Notes: generated by a model from the letters alone, not told the origin. A DNA stretch of 64,000 nucleotides from Pseudoclavibacter sp. Marseille-Q3772 (GCF_916618895.1 NZ_OU745391.1:310001-374000), one strand, 5' to 3'. Counted from the stretch's first letter, positions 8,495 through 17,580 are shown. Program-made: numbers and translations.

Positions 8495-9706
8495 TTATTG
8501 TTTGCCGTTTCGATGCGGCGGGCGGCGATCGAGGCCGTGCACCTCAGCGATTCGCCCGAGGATGAGCGCGCAGTGCAGGATCAACGATTCGCGGGCTCCG
8601 GTGGCATCCCAGCCGATGATTTCGGTAATGCGCTTGAGCCGGTACCGCACGGTATTCGGATGCACGTAGAGTTCACGGGCGGTTGCCTCGAGCGAACGGC
8701 CGTTGTCGAGATAGCAACCGAGTGTGTTCAACAGCTCGGATTGGTGATCAGCAAGCGGTGCGTACACGCGCTGGATCAGTGCCTGGCGCGCGAGGGGATC
8801 ACCGGCGAGTGCTCGCTCAGGGAGGAGATCTTCCGCCAGGGTCGGGCGCTCGAGATTGCGGTAGGAAGCTGCAACGGAGAATGCCGCAAGAGCAGCCCTA
8901 GCACTCCGCGAGGCTTCAACCACAGTCGGGACGGTGGGTCCCAGGATGAGCGGCCCGTCACCGAACCCGTGTTCGAGTTTTCGGGTGATGTCGAGGAAGG
9001 AATGCGTTGCCGCCGAATCTGCCTTCGCAGTGTTGTTCCGGCCGACAAAGAGCACCAACCGGTTCCCCTGAATGCCCACCAACAAGTCGGTATGGCTGTG
9101 CCGAGCCACCCGCCGCAATTGGTCGACCTCCAACACCTTCGGGGTGGTGCCCACAATAACGGCAACCTCGCCGTGAGAACTCCAGCCAAGGGCTGCGACA
9201 CGGCTCGGCAGTTCGGTATCGTGCTCGCCAGTAAGGATTGAGTCCACGACCAACGCTTCTAGGCGCGCATCCCACAGGCCACGAGCCTCGGCGGCTCGTG
9301 CATACACATCGGCAGCAGCGAAGGCAATGTCGCGTGAATACCGGAGCACACCCTCACGGATTTCCGGTGATGCCGTGGCCACGCGCTCTTCAAAAACCTC
9401 GACAACGACCTGCACGAGCTGCAAGGTTTGTTGCAGGCTCACTGAGCGGACCAACTCCCTGGGCGCCGAGTCAAATACGTCACGCGCGACCCAGGTCGAT
9501 TCTGAACCACGCTCAAACCAGTCGACGATCGCAGTAATACCGGTCTGCGCAACCATGCCGACCGCGGAGCGACGCCCCGGTGGCATTTCTGCAAACCACG
9601 GGAGAGTCTGTTCCATGCGACGCATCACTGTTGATGCGAGATCGCCGGCGAGGCTTCGCAGCCACGCCACCTCTTTCGCACGCTCAGTGGAGTTAGTTAC
9701 CGCCAT
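8495..9706 (-). CDS. fasR: PucR/CdaR-type regulator, FasR homologue
   Basis: This 403-residue regulator ends in the PucR-type helix-turn-helix (TLGCYLDNGRSLEATARE, then LYVHPNTVRYRLKRITEI). The centre resembles a degenerate GGDEF-like domain found in CdaR proteins. Its place between aceE and fabD is the one held by FasR in Streptomyces (SCO2386) and by Rv2242 in Mycobacterium, where FasR-type proteins control the fab operon. The ATG follows GAGG and lies 12 bases after aceE. By analogy it should regulate fatty acid synthesis; the ligand cannot be told from sequence. Confidence 0.88.
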   Translation of the reverse strand: MAVTNSTERAKEVAWLRSLAGDLASTVMRRMEQTLPWFAEMPPGRRSAVGMVAQTGITAIVDWFERGSESTWVARDVFDSAPRELVRSVSLQQTLQLVQVVVEVFEERVATASPEIREGVLRYSRDIAFAAADVYARAAEARGLWDARLEALVVDSILTGEHDTELPSRVAALGWSSHGEVAVIVGTTPKVLEVDQLRRVARHSHTDLLVGIQGNRLVLFVGRNNTAKADSAATHSFLDITRKLEHGFGDGPLILGPTVPTVVEASRSARAALAAFSVAASYRNLERPTLAEDLLPERALAGDPLARQALIQRVYAPLADHQSELLNTLGCYLDNGRSLEATARELYVHPNTVRYRLKRITEIIGWDATGARESLILHCALILGRIAEVHGLDRRPPHRNGKQ

Positions 9707-9718
9707 ACAGTTCCTCGA

Positions 9719-12448
9719 TTACGCGTCGCCACCGGCAGTGCCGGAAGTACCGGCCGCAGAGTTGTGCAGGTCGTAGCGGTCGATTGCCTGCTGTACTACC
9801 GCAGGGTCGACTTCGCCACGGCGAGCAAGCTCAGCCAGGGTGCGAACCACAATCGAGTGGGAGTCGATCTTGAAGAAACGCCGTGCTGCAGGACGCGTGT
9901 CGGAGAAACCAAAACCATCTGCACCGAGGGTCACGTAATCGCCGGGTACGTACGGTCGAATCATGTCCGGGAGCGAGTGCGAGAAGTCACTGACACCCAA
10001 GAAGACACCGCTTGAGCCGGAAAGCTTATCGGTGATGTACGGCACCTTTGGTGTCTCGGTTGGATGCGTCCAGTTGTGTTCTTCGGCAGCAAGACCGTCG
10101 CGGCGTAGCTCGCTCCAGCTCGTTACCGACCAAACGTGTGCGCTCACGCCCCACTCTTCATCAAGGATCTGCTGCGCCTCGCGGGCCCAGGGGAGTGCCA
10201 CACCCGACGCCAGCAATTGCGCTTGGGGACCGTCCTGGCGCTTCGGGGCATTGAGGTAGTAGATACCGCGTACGACGCCCTCAACGTCGAGATTCTCTGG
10301 CTCAGCGGGCTGTACCATCGGCTCGTTGTAGATCGTCAGGTAGTACATCACGTTTGGGTCGTCGTGCTTCCCGCCGTACATACGCTCAATTCCTGCGCGC
10401 ATGATGTGGCCAATCTCGTACACATATCCGGGGTCGTAGGCGACAACCGCCGGGTTGGTCGATGCCAGGATGTGTGAATGGCCATCCATGTGCTGCAGGC
10501 CCTCACCGGTAAGTGTTGTTCGACCGGCGGTTGCACCCATGATGAACCCTCGCGTAAGCGAGTCAGCCGCAGCCCAGAAGCCGTCTCCGGTGCGCTGGAA
10601 GCCGAACATCGAGTAGAAGATGTAGACGGGGATCATCATCTCGCCGTGTACGGAATACGAGGTACCTACGGCACTCATCGAAGCAACCGCACCGCCCTCG
10701 TTAATACCGACGTGCATCAGCTGCCCCTGAGCCCCCTCGCGGTAGGCGAGCAGCTGCTCGCGGTCGACTGCCATGTAGTTTTGACCGTCGGGGTTGTAGA
10801 TCTTTGCGGTCGGGAAGAACGCATCGAGTCCGAAGGTGCGTGCCTCATCCGGAATGATCGGCACGATGCGGCGACCGAACTCGCCATCGCGCATCAGGTC
10901 TTTCAACAGACGCACGAAGCCCATGGTCGTGGCAACCTCTTGGCTGCCGGAACCGCGTTTCGCGATCTCGTAGGTCTTGTCTCCGGGAAGCTCAACCTGG
11001 GTGTACTTGCTGCGACGCTCTGGGACATAGCCACCGAGCTCGCGACGTCGTTCGATCAGGTATTCCAGCTCGGGGCTGTCGTTGCCCGGGTGGTAGTACG
11101 GGACGTTGTAGGGCTCGGCCTCGAGCTGTGCATCCGAGATCGGAATCTGCATACCGTCGCGGAAGTTCTTCAGATCTTGAAGCGTAAGCTTCTTCATCTG
11201 GTGCGTGGCGTTACGTCCCTCAAAGCGGGTTCCGAGCCCGTATCCCTTAATGGTGTGCGCGAGGATCACAGTCGGCTGGCCCTTGTGTTCCAGGGCCGCC
11301 TTATAGGCCGCATACAGCTTACGGTAGTCGTGGCCACCTCGCTTGAGGGCCCAGATCTCGTCATCGGTGTAGTTCTCCACGAGCTTGAGTGCCTGTGGGT
11401 CGCGACCGAAGAAGTTCTCGCGTACGAACTTGCCGGATTCTGCCTTGAAGGTTTGGAAGTCTCCATCGGGTGTTTCGTTCATGAGGCGCAGCAGCGCACC
11501 ATGAGTGTCTCGCGCAAGGAGGCTATCCCATTCGCGGCCCCAAATGACCTTGATGACGTGCCAGCCCGCGCCCCGGAAGAACGACTCAAGTTCTTGAATG
11601 ATCTTGCCGTTACCGCGCACCGGCCCATCGAGGCGCTGCAGGTTGCAGTTAACGACGAAGGTGAGGTTGTCCAGGCCGTACTGCGCAGCAACCTGGAGCT
11701 GACCGCGCGACTCGGGCTCATCCATCTCACCATCGCCAAGGAATGCCCAAACGTGCGAGCCGGATGCATCCTTGATCCCGCGATTCGTGAGGTACTGGTT
11801 GAACTGAGCCTGCCAGATGGCGTTCATCGGCCCCAGGCCCATCGACACCGTGGGGAACTGCCAGAACTCGGGCATGAGGCGCGGATGCGGGTAGGAGCTC
11901 AGCCCGTTTGGCGCTTTGGATGCTTCCTGTCGGAAGCCGTTCAACTGGTCCTCGGTGATTCGTCCTTCTAGGAAGGCGCGGGCATAGTTGCCGGGTGAAG
12001 CGTGGCCTTGGAAGTACACCTGGTCGGGACCTTCGGGGTGGTCGTAGCCCTTGAAGAAGTGGTTGAGGCCGACCTCGTACATGGCTGACTGCGCTGCGTA
12101 TGACGAAATGTGGCCACCGACGGAGATCGCGGGTGACTGGGCGTTGTGAACCGTTACCGCAGCGTTCCAGCGAATCCACCGGCGGTAGGTGCGTTCAATC
12201 TGCTCATCGCCAGGGAAGGGTGCCTCGTCTTCGGGTGCAATTGTGTTGACGTAGTCAGTTACCGGGTGCATAGGCACACCCAGGTGTTGCTGTCGGGAGC
12301 GTTCCAACAGGGACAGCATGATCTCGCGTCCGCGCTGGTGGCCGCGCTCTTCGATGACTGCGTCGAGGGATTCCTTCCACTCAGCAGTCTCCTGGGGGTC
12401 GGTGTCGACGTATGCTCCGGAGTACGGGTCCTGGTGATTGACTGGCAC
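9719..12448 (-). CDS. aceE: pyruvate dehydrogenase E1 component, homodimeric
   Basis: This is the thiamine-diphosphate E1 of the AceE type (909 residues from the GTG at 12448). It decarboxylates pyruvate and transfers acetyl to the lipoyl E2. Typical segments are [15 protein letters not shown], the ThDP motif [16 protein letters not shown], and GGYVPERR. The GTG at 12448 follows AAAGAGG by five bases, which is better than the ATG-like codon at 12481. The matching E2 and E3 genes are at 28.9-32.1 kb. As first gene of the fatty acid operon it may supply acetyl-CoA in step with FabD/FabH. Confidence 0.95.
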   Translation of the reverse strand: MPVNHQDPYSGAYVDTDPQETAEWKESLDAVIEERGHQRGREIMLSLLERSRQQHLGVPMHPVTDYVNTIAPEDEAPFPGDEQIERTYRRWIRWNAAVTVHNAQSPAISVGGHISSYAAQSAMYEVGLNHFFKGYDHPEGPDQVYFQGHASPGNYARAFLEGRITEDQLNGFRQEASKAPNGLSSYPHPRLMPEFWQFPTVSMGLGPMNAIWQAQFNQYLTNRGIKDASGSHVWAFLGDGEMDEPESRGQLQVAAQYGLDNLTFVVNCNLQRLDGPVRGNGKIIQELESFFRGAGWHVIKVIWGREWDSLLARDTHGALLRLMNETPDGDFQTFKAESGKFVRENFFGRDPQALKLVENYTDDEIWALKRGGHDYRKLYAAYKAALEHKGQPTVILAHTIKGYGLGTRFEGRNATHQMKKLTLQDLKNFRDGMQIPISDAQLEAEPYNVPYYHPGNDSPELEYLIERRRELGGYVPERRSKYTQVELPGDKTYEIAKRGSGSQEVATTMGFVRLLKDLMRDGEFGRRIVPIIPDEARTFGLDAFFPTAKIYNPDGQNYMAVDREQLLAYREGAQGQLMHVGINEGGAVASMSAVGTSYSVHGEMMIPVYIFYSMFGFQRTGDGFWAAADSLTRGFIMGATAGRTTLTGEGLQHMDGHSHILASTNPAVVAYDPGYVYEIGHIMRAGIERMYGGKHDDPNVMYYLTIYNEPMVQPAEPENLDVEGVVRGIYYLNAPKRQDGPQAQLLASGVALPWAREAQQILDEEWGVSAHVWSVTSWSELRRDGLAAEEHNWTHPTETPKVPYITDKLSGSSGVFLGVSDFSHSLPDMIRPYVPGDYVTLGADGFGFSDTRPAARRFFKIDSHSIVVRTLAELARRGEVDPAVVQQAIDRYDLHNSAAGTSGTAGGDA

Positions 12449-12689
12449 GACAACCTCTTTCCGCGATTCGCATTGACGCATTACAGCGTAGGGTCACATT
12501 CGCCCAGACAGTTTAGCGAAATCACACAACGATAACCGGGATCTTCGTGTGGAAATGTTCAGGTAGTCTCGCGCGGTTTTGTTGCATATGGACAGCTCGC
12601 GGGCTTCAATACCATTGGCCGTGCACTCGTGGGCAGCACTGATTGCATGCGGTCAGCGATTCCTCATCGAAGTGGATGAAACTGGATTC

Positions 12690-13163
12690 ATGGTCGAGCA
12701 AGCGTTCACAGTCGCAGCGGATGATCGGATCGTGGTTACCACGCACCGTGGCGATCAGATCGATGTGTTCGCAGGCAATACCCCCCAGCTGCTCATTTTC
12801 ATTCCGGCAGCCTTTACACCCACGTGTACGCGTGAGGTGTGCGAACTGGACGAGTTAGCAACGCACGCGAATCGTATGGGTGTGCAGGTGCTTGTTGCCT
12901 CGTGTGATGCTCCGGCGACGCTGGCGCACTGGTTTAAGACTCTGCGGATATCGAGTTCAATCGTTGGCTTGTCTGACCACTGGCCACACGGGCGGCTTGC
13001 GAGCTATTTCGGTGCATTCGATGAGACGTACGGGATCGCGAAGCGACAGAGCTGGGCAATACGCACCTCCGGCGAATGCAGACTGGTCGCCCAAGTTGCC
13101 AGCGGCGACCAGCGGGAGTTGAGCGATCACCTGCGTGGGATGCGCTGGGCCAGCGTCGCGTAG
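12690..13163 (+). CDS. peroxiredoxin of the AhpC/TSA (BCP/AhpE) group
   Basis: This thiol peroxidase of about 157 residues carries the active-site motif PAAFTPTCTREVC. The peroxidatic Cys is followed by a second Cys five residues on, as in atypical 2-Cys BCP enzymes. The distance from the start to the motif is short for the family. The start is uncertain: the frame reaches back to a TTG at 12579, and a TAGTCT box at 12564-12569 would put transcription near there, giving an odd extension of 37 residues. A peroxiredoxin beside aceE is also known in Mycobacterium (ahpE region), supporting the call. Confidence 0.8.
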   Translation: MVEQAFTVAADDRIVVTTHRGDQIDVFAGNTPQLLIFIPAAFTPTCTREVCELDELATHANRMGVQVLVASCDAPATLAHWFKTLRISSSIVGLSDHWPHGRLASYFGAFDETYGIAKRQSWAIRTSGECRLVAQVASGDQRELSDHLRGMRWASVA

Positions 13164-13206
13164 ATCGTCGCAGAACAGGCAGGATGCGACACGACGGCGT
13201 AACGAT

Positions 13207-13236
13207 TTGACACGACAAAAATCGTTCGCCTATGCT
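13207..13236 (+). promoter_or_regulatory. promoter of tRNA-Val
   Basis: A perfect -35 TTGACA (13207-13212) and a -10 TATGCT (13231-13236) are spaced 18 bases apart. Start of transcription is expected just before the tRNA at 13250. Confidence 0.75.
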
Positions 13237-13249
13237 TAATCAGTCGCAC

Positions 13250-13323
13250 GGGCCTTTAGCTCAGTTGGTTAGAGCATCTGGTTTACACCCAGAGGGTCGG
13301 GGGTTCGAGTCCCTCAGGGCCCA
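13250..13323 (+). tRNA. tRNA-Val (TAC)
   Basis: The cloverleaf is complete. Acceptor GGGCCTT pairs with AGGGCCC, the D arm is GCTC/GAGC, the anticodon stem is TCTGG/CCAGA with loop TTTACAC, and the T arm carries TTCGAGT. The anticodon is TAC. CCA is not encoded. Confidence 0.97.
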
Positions 13324-13326
13324 CGG

Positions 13327-13368
13327 ATGGTTGAAGGGTTCCACCGAAGGGTGGGGCCCTTCAACCAT
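13327..13368. terminator. hairpin after tRNA-Val, facing tag
   Basis: A 12-bp outer stem (ATGGTTGAAGGG with CCCTTCAACCAT) encloses an inner CCACC/GGTGG stem. It starts four bases after the tRNA and separates it from the convergent tag gene. Confidence 0.8.
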
Positions 13369-13420
13369 TTCTGGAAGTTTGTAGAGTCTCGAACCCCTTT
13401 AGGTGGGGCCCCGAGCGCTG

Positions 13421-14053
13421 TTAGGTTGCTGCCTCGAGCGCTCGCAATTGCATCCGCTCCACTACCGGGTATCGGTGTGACGAGACGAGATGTGCGTTGA
13501 CCGGACCGATCGCACACATGAGCGCATACATATTGGTTGGGCCCACCATACGAAAACCGTGCGTACGGAGCGTGTCGGCAAGGGCAGCAGAACACTCAGT
13601 GCGCGTTGGGATCTCTGCTTCCTTGGATGCAGCCAGTCGAGTACCGGGTGCATGTTGCAGCACCAGTGTTGGTAGGGAGGTATGCTCGCGTAGCGCAATA
13701 GTTGCCCGAGCGTTAGCGACGGTCGCCTCAATCTTCCTGCGATTGCGCACGATCCGGGCATCGCTCATCAGCCGAGTGACATCCGTGTCGGTCAACGCTG
13801 CCACCGCATCCGGTTCGAACCCTGCGAACACTTCGCGAAACGCATCACGTTTCCGAAGAATGGTGGCCCAGCTCAACCCCGCCTGGAATACCTCAAGGCT
13901 CAGCCGCTCGAATACTCCCGTTTCGCTGGTTACCGGAACGCCCCACTCGCGCAGGTAGTAATCCCGAAGCTCGGTGCTTGCACGGGCCCACTGCGGAAGA
14001 CCCTGGAGCGGCTCGGATGCATCACCGAGAGCATTAGTATCCAGATTCATCAT
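13421..14053 (-). CDS. DNA-3-methyladenine glycosylase I-like protein
   Basis: This protein of about 210 residues resembles TagI, which removes 3-methyladenine from DNA. The core EWGVPV, FQAGLSWATILRKRDAFRE, FEPDAVAAL and GFRMVGPTNMYALMCAIGPV is clear. Unusually, the zinc-snap ligands of E. coli Tag seem absent: no N-terminal Cys before the WARAS segment, no His in YYLREWG, and Ser instead of the last Cys after VNAHLV, with only that His kept. The start at 14053 overlaps apt by 20 bases; the open frame extends further upstream but inside apt. It is probably translated from the apt transcript. Confidence 0.8.
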   Translation of the reverse strand: MMNLDTNALGDASEPLQGLPQWARASTELRDYYLREWGVPVTSETGVFERLSLEVFQAGLSWATILRKRDAFREVFAGFEPDAVAALTDTDVTRLMSDARIVRNRRKIEATVANARATIALREHTSLPTLVLQHAPGTRLAASKEAEIPTRTECSAALADTLRTHGFRMVGPTNMYALMCAIGPVNAHLVSSHRYPVVERMQLRALEAAT

Positions 14054-14570
14054 CAGGGAAGACGCAGTGCACCGGTGCTTGTAGCTTGGAACGCCCATCG
14101 AGCTCGGAGATCTCGAGCAACACGGCGTGACCGACGGCGGATCCACCCAGCTTGGCGATGAGCTGTTCCGCTGCTGCGAGCGTACCGCCGGTGGCGAGCA
14201 CGTCATCGATGATCAGCACTCTCGAACCGCTCGGAATATCGTCCTGAGCTTCGATCTTGGCGACCCCGTATTCCAGGGTGTAGGCGACGTCTACTGCAGG
14301 GCGGGGGAGCTTGCCCGCTTTTCGGATTGGCAGCATCCCGACTCCGCAGTCGATTGCCGCAGCCCCTGCCAGGAGGAACCCGCGAGCTTCTACGCCGGCC
14401 ACAATGTCAAACTGCCCGACAAACGGACGAATAAGCTCACGAACCGCTGTGGTGAATGCTGCACCGTCCGCGAGTACCGGCATGATGTCCTGGAAAATCA
14501 CGCCCGGGACGGGGTAGTCGGGAATTTTGTGGATTCGTGACTGTGCGTACTCGAGCGAAGTGTCAGTCAT
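14034..14570 (-). CDS. apt: adenine phosphoribosyltransferase
   Basis: This 178-residue enzyme salvages adenine to AMP with PRPP. The PRPP-binding motif VLIIDDVLATGGT and the Apt signature VAGVEARGFLLAG are present, and YPVPGVIFQDIMPVL marks the N-terminus. It overlaps the upstream membrane protein gene by eight bases and the downstream tag-like gene by 20, forming a tight three-gene unit. Confidence 0.95.
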   Translation of the reverse strand: MTDTSLEYAQSRIHKIPDYPVPGVIFQDIMPVLADGAAFTTAVRELIRPFVGQFDIVAGVEARGFLLAGAAAIDCGVGMLPIRKAGKLPRPAVDVAYTLEYGVAKIEAQDDIPSGSRVLIIDDVLATGGTLAAAEQLIAKLGGSAVGHAVLLEISELDGRSKLQAPVHCVFPDDESGY

Positions 14571-15069
14571 GGTTTTGCTGGTTCATTCGGTTGACGTGAA
14601 AGAGCAGCTCGGTCATCCGTACGTGCACCTTCTCAATCCTTGGGATGTCATCCAGCATCAGTGGGTTTTCAGCGCTCGTTTCGAGCACGAGCGTGCCGCA
14701 GCGAAACAGTCGATCGACAAACGAACGCTCGTAGGAAACGTTCGAGATTCGGCTGAGCGGAATGTCGTGACCGCGCTTATTGAAAATGCCGGTTCGGGTG
14801 ATGATGCGTCGGTCAGTGATCGTGTATGTGCTCGTGAGCCACTTAATCCACGGTATGAGTGCGATCGGAATCAGCAGCACGATGCACACGATCCAAACCG
14901 CGTAGATACCGACAGGCCGCGCTTGGGCGGGCATTACGATCGACGCGGTGATGGCGCCGATCACGAGTGCGAGGCCGAGCAACAGCCAGCCGAGGATTCG
15001 TTTGATGTGTGTGCGCAGGTGGAACACAACGTGCTCGTCTGCACCGAGAAGACGCTTCGGTAGTGCCAT
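14563..15069 (-). CDS. PH domain-containing membrane protein
   Basis: This 168-residue protein has two adjacent transmembrane helices (about residues 25-50 and 55-80), followed by a bacterial PH (bPH2) domain: YTITDRRIITRTGIF, DIPLSRISNVSYERS and LRCGTLVLETSAEN-like segments. Such proteins are common in actinobacteria and their role is unknown. The start is taken at MALPKRLLG (15069), which is 21 bases inside a longer frame. It diverges from the Nif3-like gene with 37 bases between the starts. Confidence 0.85.
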   Translation of the reverse strand: MALPKRLLGADEHVVFHLRTHIKRILGWLLLGLALVIGAITASIVMPAQARPVGIYAVWIVCIVLLIPIALIPWIKWLTSTYTITDRRIITRTGIFNKRGHDIPLSRISNVSYERSFVDRLFRCGTLVLETSAENPLMLDDIPRIEKVHVRMTELLFHVNRMNQQNHD

Positions 15070-15094
15070 AGCGATTACCCTAGTGCCCACCGGT

Positions 15095-15100
15095 TACGCT
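15095..15100 (+). promoter_or_regulatory. -10 box before the Nif3-like gene
   Basis: TACGCT lies six bases before the ATG at 15107, the spacing of a leaderless transcript. GAGG within the spacer could alternatively act as a ribosome site for a longer RNA. Confidence 0.4.
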
Positions 15101-15106
15101 GAGGTC

Positions 15107-15988
15107 ATGACGACACTGCAAGAACTTCAGCACACCCTGCGCTCGCTCTTTCCCGAGGAGGATGCGCAGTCCTGGGATGCGGTCGGTTTGACCAGTGGCG
15201 ATCCGAAACAGCAGGTCTCCCGGGTGGTGCTTGCGGTGGATGCGGTGAGCGCGACCGTGGACGAGGCTGTCGAGCGAGGTGCGCAGCTACTGTTCACCCA
15301 CCATCCGCTCTTGCTCAGGGGAGTGACCAGTATCGCCGAAGATAGCTATAAGGGTGCACTGCTTGCTCGCCTGATTCGTGCAGGCTGTGCGCTATTCAGC
15401 GCGCACACCAATGCTGACGTGGTCGAAACTGGCCCGACCGGGATAATTTTCGATCGCCTAGGTATTCCTTCGGGCCCAGAACACCGCACTCCGATCGAAC
15501 CGATCGCGGCTGACTCGCCAAGGGGGATTGGGCTTGTGGGCGAGCTTCCGCAAGCGATGAGCCTTGCCGATTTCGCGCGCCGTGTGCAGGAACTGTTCCC
15601 AGCCACGGCTGGAGGCGTCCGCGTCGCTGGTGATCCTGATCGTCAGGTACAGCGAGTCGCCTGCTGCTCTGGGGCCGGCGATAGCCTGCTCAGTCATCCG
15701 CTCGTACGGGGTGCCGATGTCTATCTGACCAGCGATCTACGACACCATCCCGCATCCGAAGCGATCGAACACGCGTTGAACACCTCGGGACCGGCACTGG
15801 TGGACACCGCCCATTTTGCAAGTGAGTGGCTCTGGCTCGAGGGGCTTGCCGAGCGGTTACGCACCGAACATCCGGATATTGACGTGCACGTATCACGACG
15901 TAATACCGACCCGTGGACCTTCGTTATTGGCGCGAGCGGTCCGGTTGATGCGACCACCTCCGAACGCGCCGAGCGGGTAAAGAACTAG
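15107..15988 (+). CDS. Nif3-like dinuclear metal centre protein (YbgI/YqfO family)
   Basis: This 293-residue protein belongs to the conserved Nif3 family, whose members bind two metal ions in a ring-shaped hexamer. Some have been proposed to act as GTP cyclohydrolase-like enzymes, but the role is unsettled. Signatures are SWDAVGLTSGD near the N-terminus, LLFTHHPLLLRGV (metal histidines), FSAHTNADVV and, late, ALVDTAHFASEWLWLEG. The start at 15107 gives the classic N-terminus TTLQELQHTL. The stop overlaps the putative -10 of the next gene. In actinobacteria this gene commonly precedes the zinc-ribbon and RNase H genes, as here. Confidence 0.9.
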   Translation: MTTLQELQHTLRSLFPEEDAQSWDAVGLTSGDPKQQVSRVVLAVDAVSATVDEAVERGAQLLFTHHPLLLRGVTSIAEDSYKGALLARLIRAGCALFSAHTNADVVETGPTGIIFDRLGIPSGPEHRTPIEPIAADSPRGIGLVGELPQAMSLADFARRVQELFPATAGGVRVAGDPDRQVQRVACCSGAGDSLLSHPLVRGADVYLTSDLRHHPASEAIEHALNTSGPALVDTAHFASEWLWLEGLAERLRTEHPDIDVHVSRRNTDPWTFVIGASGPVDATTSERAERVKN

Positions 15989-15991
15989 GCT
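15986..15991 (+). promoter_or_regulatory. -10 box of leaderless promoter overlapping the Nif3-like stop codon
   Basis: TAGGCT contains the TAG stop of the Nif3-like gene and lies seven bases before the ATG at 15999. No ribosome site is visible for that start. Confidence 0.45.
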
Positions 15992-15998
15992 GGTATGC

Positions 15999-16733
15999 AT
16001 GAAAGCCCATCCGAACGAGCAGCTCAAGTTACTCGAACTCGCGAAATTGGATGCAGCATTTGCGCGGCTGCAGCACTTGGCGAAGCACCTACCAGAGCAG
16101 GAACATCTGGTGGCCATCGAGCAGGATCGGCGCGCGCGAAGGGCAGCTACCGCTACGAAGCTCGGCGAACTCGAAGACCTACAGCGTCAGCTGCAGCGTG
16201 TGCGTGATGATCTCGACACGGTATCCCGGCGTCGCGAACACGACCAGGCCGCGATGCAAGCGGCAAGTGAGCCCAAGGTTGTTGCCGGCTATGAACGCGA
16301 GCTTGCCGCATTGGAACGCCGTGAAGAGCGGCTCACGGATGAAGGCAGCGAGCTGGAATCGCAGCTTGCGCAAGCGCAGGCTGCGTATGACGAAGCGCAC
16401 TCGTCGATGCGAGAGCTGGAAGCGCTTGCCAGCGACCTGCTCGAACGTCGGGAACTGGCCAAGCAGAATCTCAAGAAGGAAGCTCAGGAACTGCACACCG
16501 CGCGCGGCACCCTCAGCAGTGGAATCGATGCCGAGCTGCTCGCTGTGTACGAAGACCGGCGCAAACGCGTGGGTATTGGTGCGGCGGAGCTCATCGGCAA
16601 TGTCTCGAGCGCTTCAAACGAAGTTGTTGAGACCGCAGATATGGTTCGGATGCGCGCATGTGCGGCGGACGAGATTGTGTTCTGCCCACACACCGATGCA
16701 ATCTTGATCCGTACCGATCGGTCAGACGTATGA
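15999..16733 (+). CDS. coiled-coil protein of the C4 zinc-ribbon family with degenerate ribbon
   Basis: The 244-residue protein is mostly a long antiparallel coiled coil (about residues 5-175, rich in Glu, Arg, Leu and Ala), followed by the C-terminal region that is a C4 zinc ribbon in relatives. Here the ribbon has lost most ligands. The first CxxC is replaced by non-cysteine sequence around NVSSASNE, and only C221, C229 and H231 remain near ADEIVFCPHTDAILIRT. A -10 box (TAGGCT) seven bases before the ATG suggests its own leaderless promoter as well as read-through from the Nif3-like gene. It overlaps the RNase H gene by four bases. Confidence 0.85.
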   Translation: MKAHPNEQLKLLELAKLDAAFARLQHLAKHLPEQEHLVAIEQDRRARRAATATKLGELEDLQRQLQRVRDDLDTVSRRREHDQAAMQAASEPKVVAGYERELAALERREERLTDEGSELESQLAQAQAAYDEAHSSMRELEALASDLLERRELAKQNLKKEAQELHTARGTLSSGIDAELLAVYEDRRKRVGIGAAELIGNVSSASNEVVETADMVRMRACAADEIVFCPHTDAILIRTDRSDV

Positions 16734-17188
16734 GCGATCACATCATCTTGGAAGCCGATGGCGGCTCTCGCGGTAACCCGGGGCCGGCCGGGTCGGGCTC
16801 GGTGGTTGTGGATGCGAATAGTGGGGAAGTGCTCCAGACGATTTCGCGTTCGCTGGGCACATGCACCAATAATGTCGCTGAGTACGCCGGCCTGGTGCTG
16901 GGATTGCAGTACATTATCGACACCTGGCCACAGGCCAGTATCGAGGTGCGGATGGACTCGAAGCTGGTTATCGAACAGATGAGCGGGCGCTGGAAAATTA
17001 AGCATCCCGATATGAAGGTGCTCGCCCAGCAGGCTCGAGCACTCATCGCGGATCGGCAGGTCACCTTTCAGTGGGTGCCGCGATCGAAGAATGCTCGGGC
17101 GGATGCGGCTGCGAATGCGGCCATGGACGATCCCGAACAGTTTGCCGGCGATAATCCGCTTGTCAAGGATCAGGATTCGCTGTTCTAA
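16730..17188 (+). CDS. ribonuclease HI family protein
   Basis: This 152-residue RNase H-fold protein should cut RNA in RNA-DNA hybrids. All four acidic residues are recognisable: Asp in LEADGGSRGNPG, Glu in NNVAEYAGLVLGL, Asp in VRMDSKLVIEQMSG and Asp in ARADAAANAAMD. In many actinobacteria this domain is fused to a CobC-like phosphatase (RnhC); here it stands alone. Its ATG overlaps the previous stop (ATGA), so it is co-translated with the coiled-coil protein. Confidence 0.92.
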   Translation: MSDHIILEADGGSRGNPGPAGSGSVVVDANSGEVLQTISRSLGTCTNNVAEYAGLVLGLQYIIDTWPQASIEVRMDSKLVIEQMSGRWKIKHPDMKVLAQQARALIADRQVTFQWVPRSKNARADAAANAAMDDPEQFAGDNPLVKDQDSLF

Positions 17189-17230
17189 CGGCAGCCGCAT
17201 CGGCCGAGAATACCGCTAGGCTTGTGTTAG

Positions 17231-17580
17231 AAGTGGGCCGGCCGGGCGGTCGCGGATCCTGAGGTATTCGAGGAACGTCCGGGCTCCACAGAGCAGGATG
17301 GTGGGTAACACCCACCCGGGGTAACCCGCGAGATAGTGCCACAGAAAGCAAACCGCCCCTCGGGGTAAGGGTGAAAGGGTGGGGTAAGAGCCCACCGGGA
17401 TCGCGGTGACGCGATTCGCACGGTAAACCTCGTCCGGAGCAAGGCCAACAGGGAATGCAGACGCTGCTCGCCGAGTTCCCGGGTGAGCTGCTAGAGCGTC
17501 ACGGTAACGTGTCGCCCAGATAGATGGCCGCCCCGGATCATCGATCCGGACAGAACCCGGCGTATAGGCCGGCCCACTTT
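17231..17580 (+). ncRNA. rnpB: RNase P RNA, bacterial type A
   Basis: About 350 bases with the conserved cores GAGGAACGTCCGGGCTCC near the 5' end, ACAGAAAGCAAACCGCC in the middle and a P4-completing segment with CAGAACCCGGC near the 3' end. The ends AAGTGGGCCGG and CCGGCCCACTT pair to form P1. It fills most of the gap between the RNase H gene and ppgK. It processes tRNA 5' ends with the protein RnpA. A TAGGCT at 17217-17222 may be its -10. Confidence 0.95.

Noticed and set aside
10478..11971. A 497-codon plus-strand frame inside aceE
   Set aside because: It is a shadow of the highly conserved AceE reading frame, without a ribosome site or motif.
14948..15106. An N-terminal extension of the Nif3-like gene
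   Set aside because: It would overlap the divergent PH-domain gene; the family start and the -10 spacing point to 15107.
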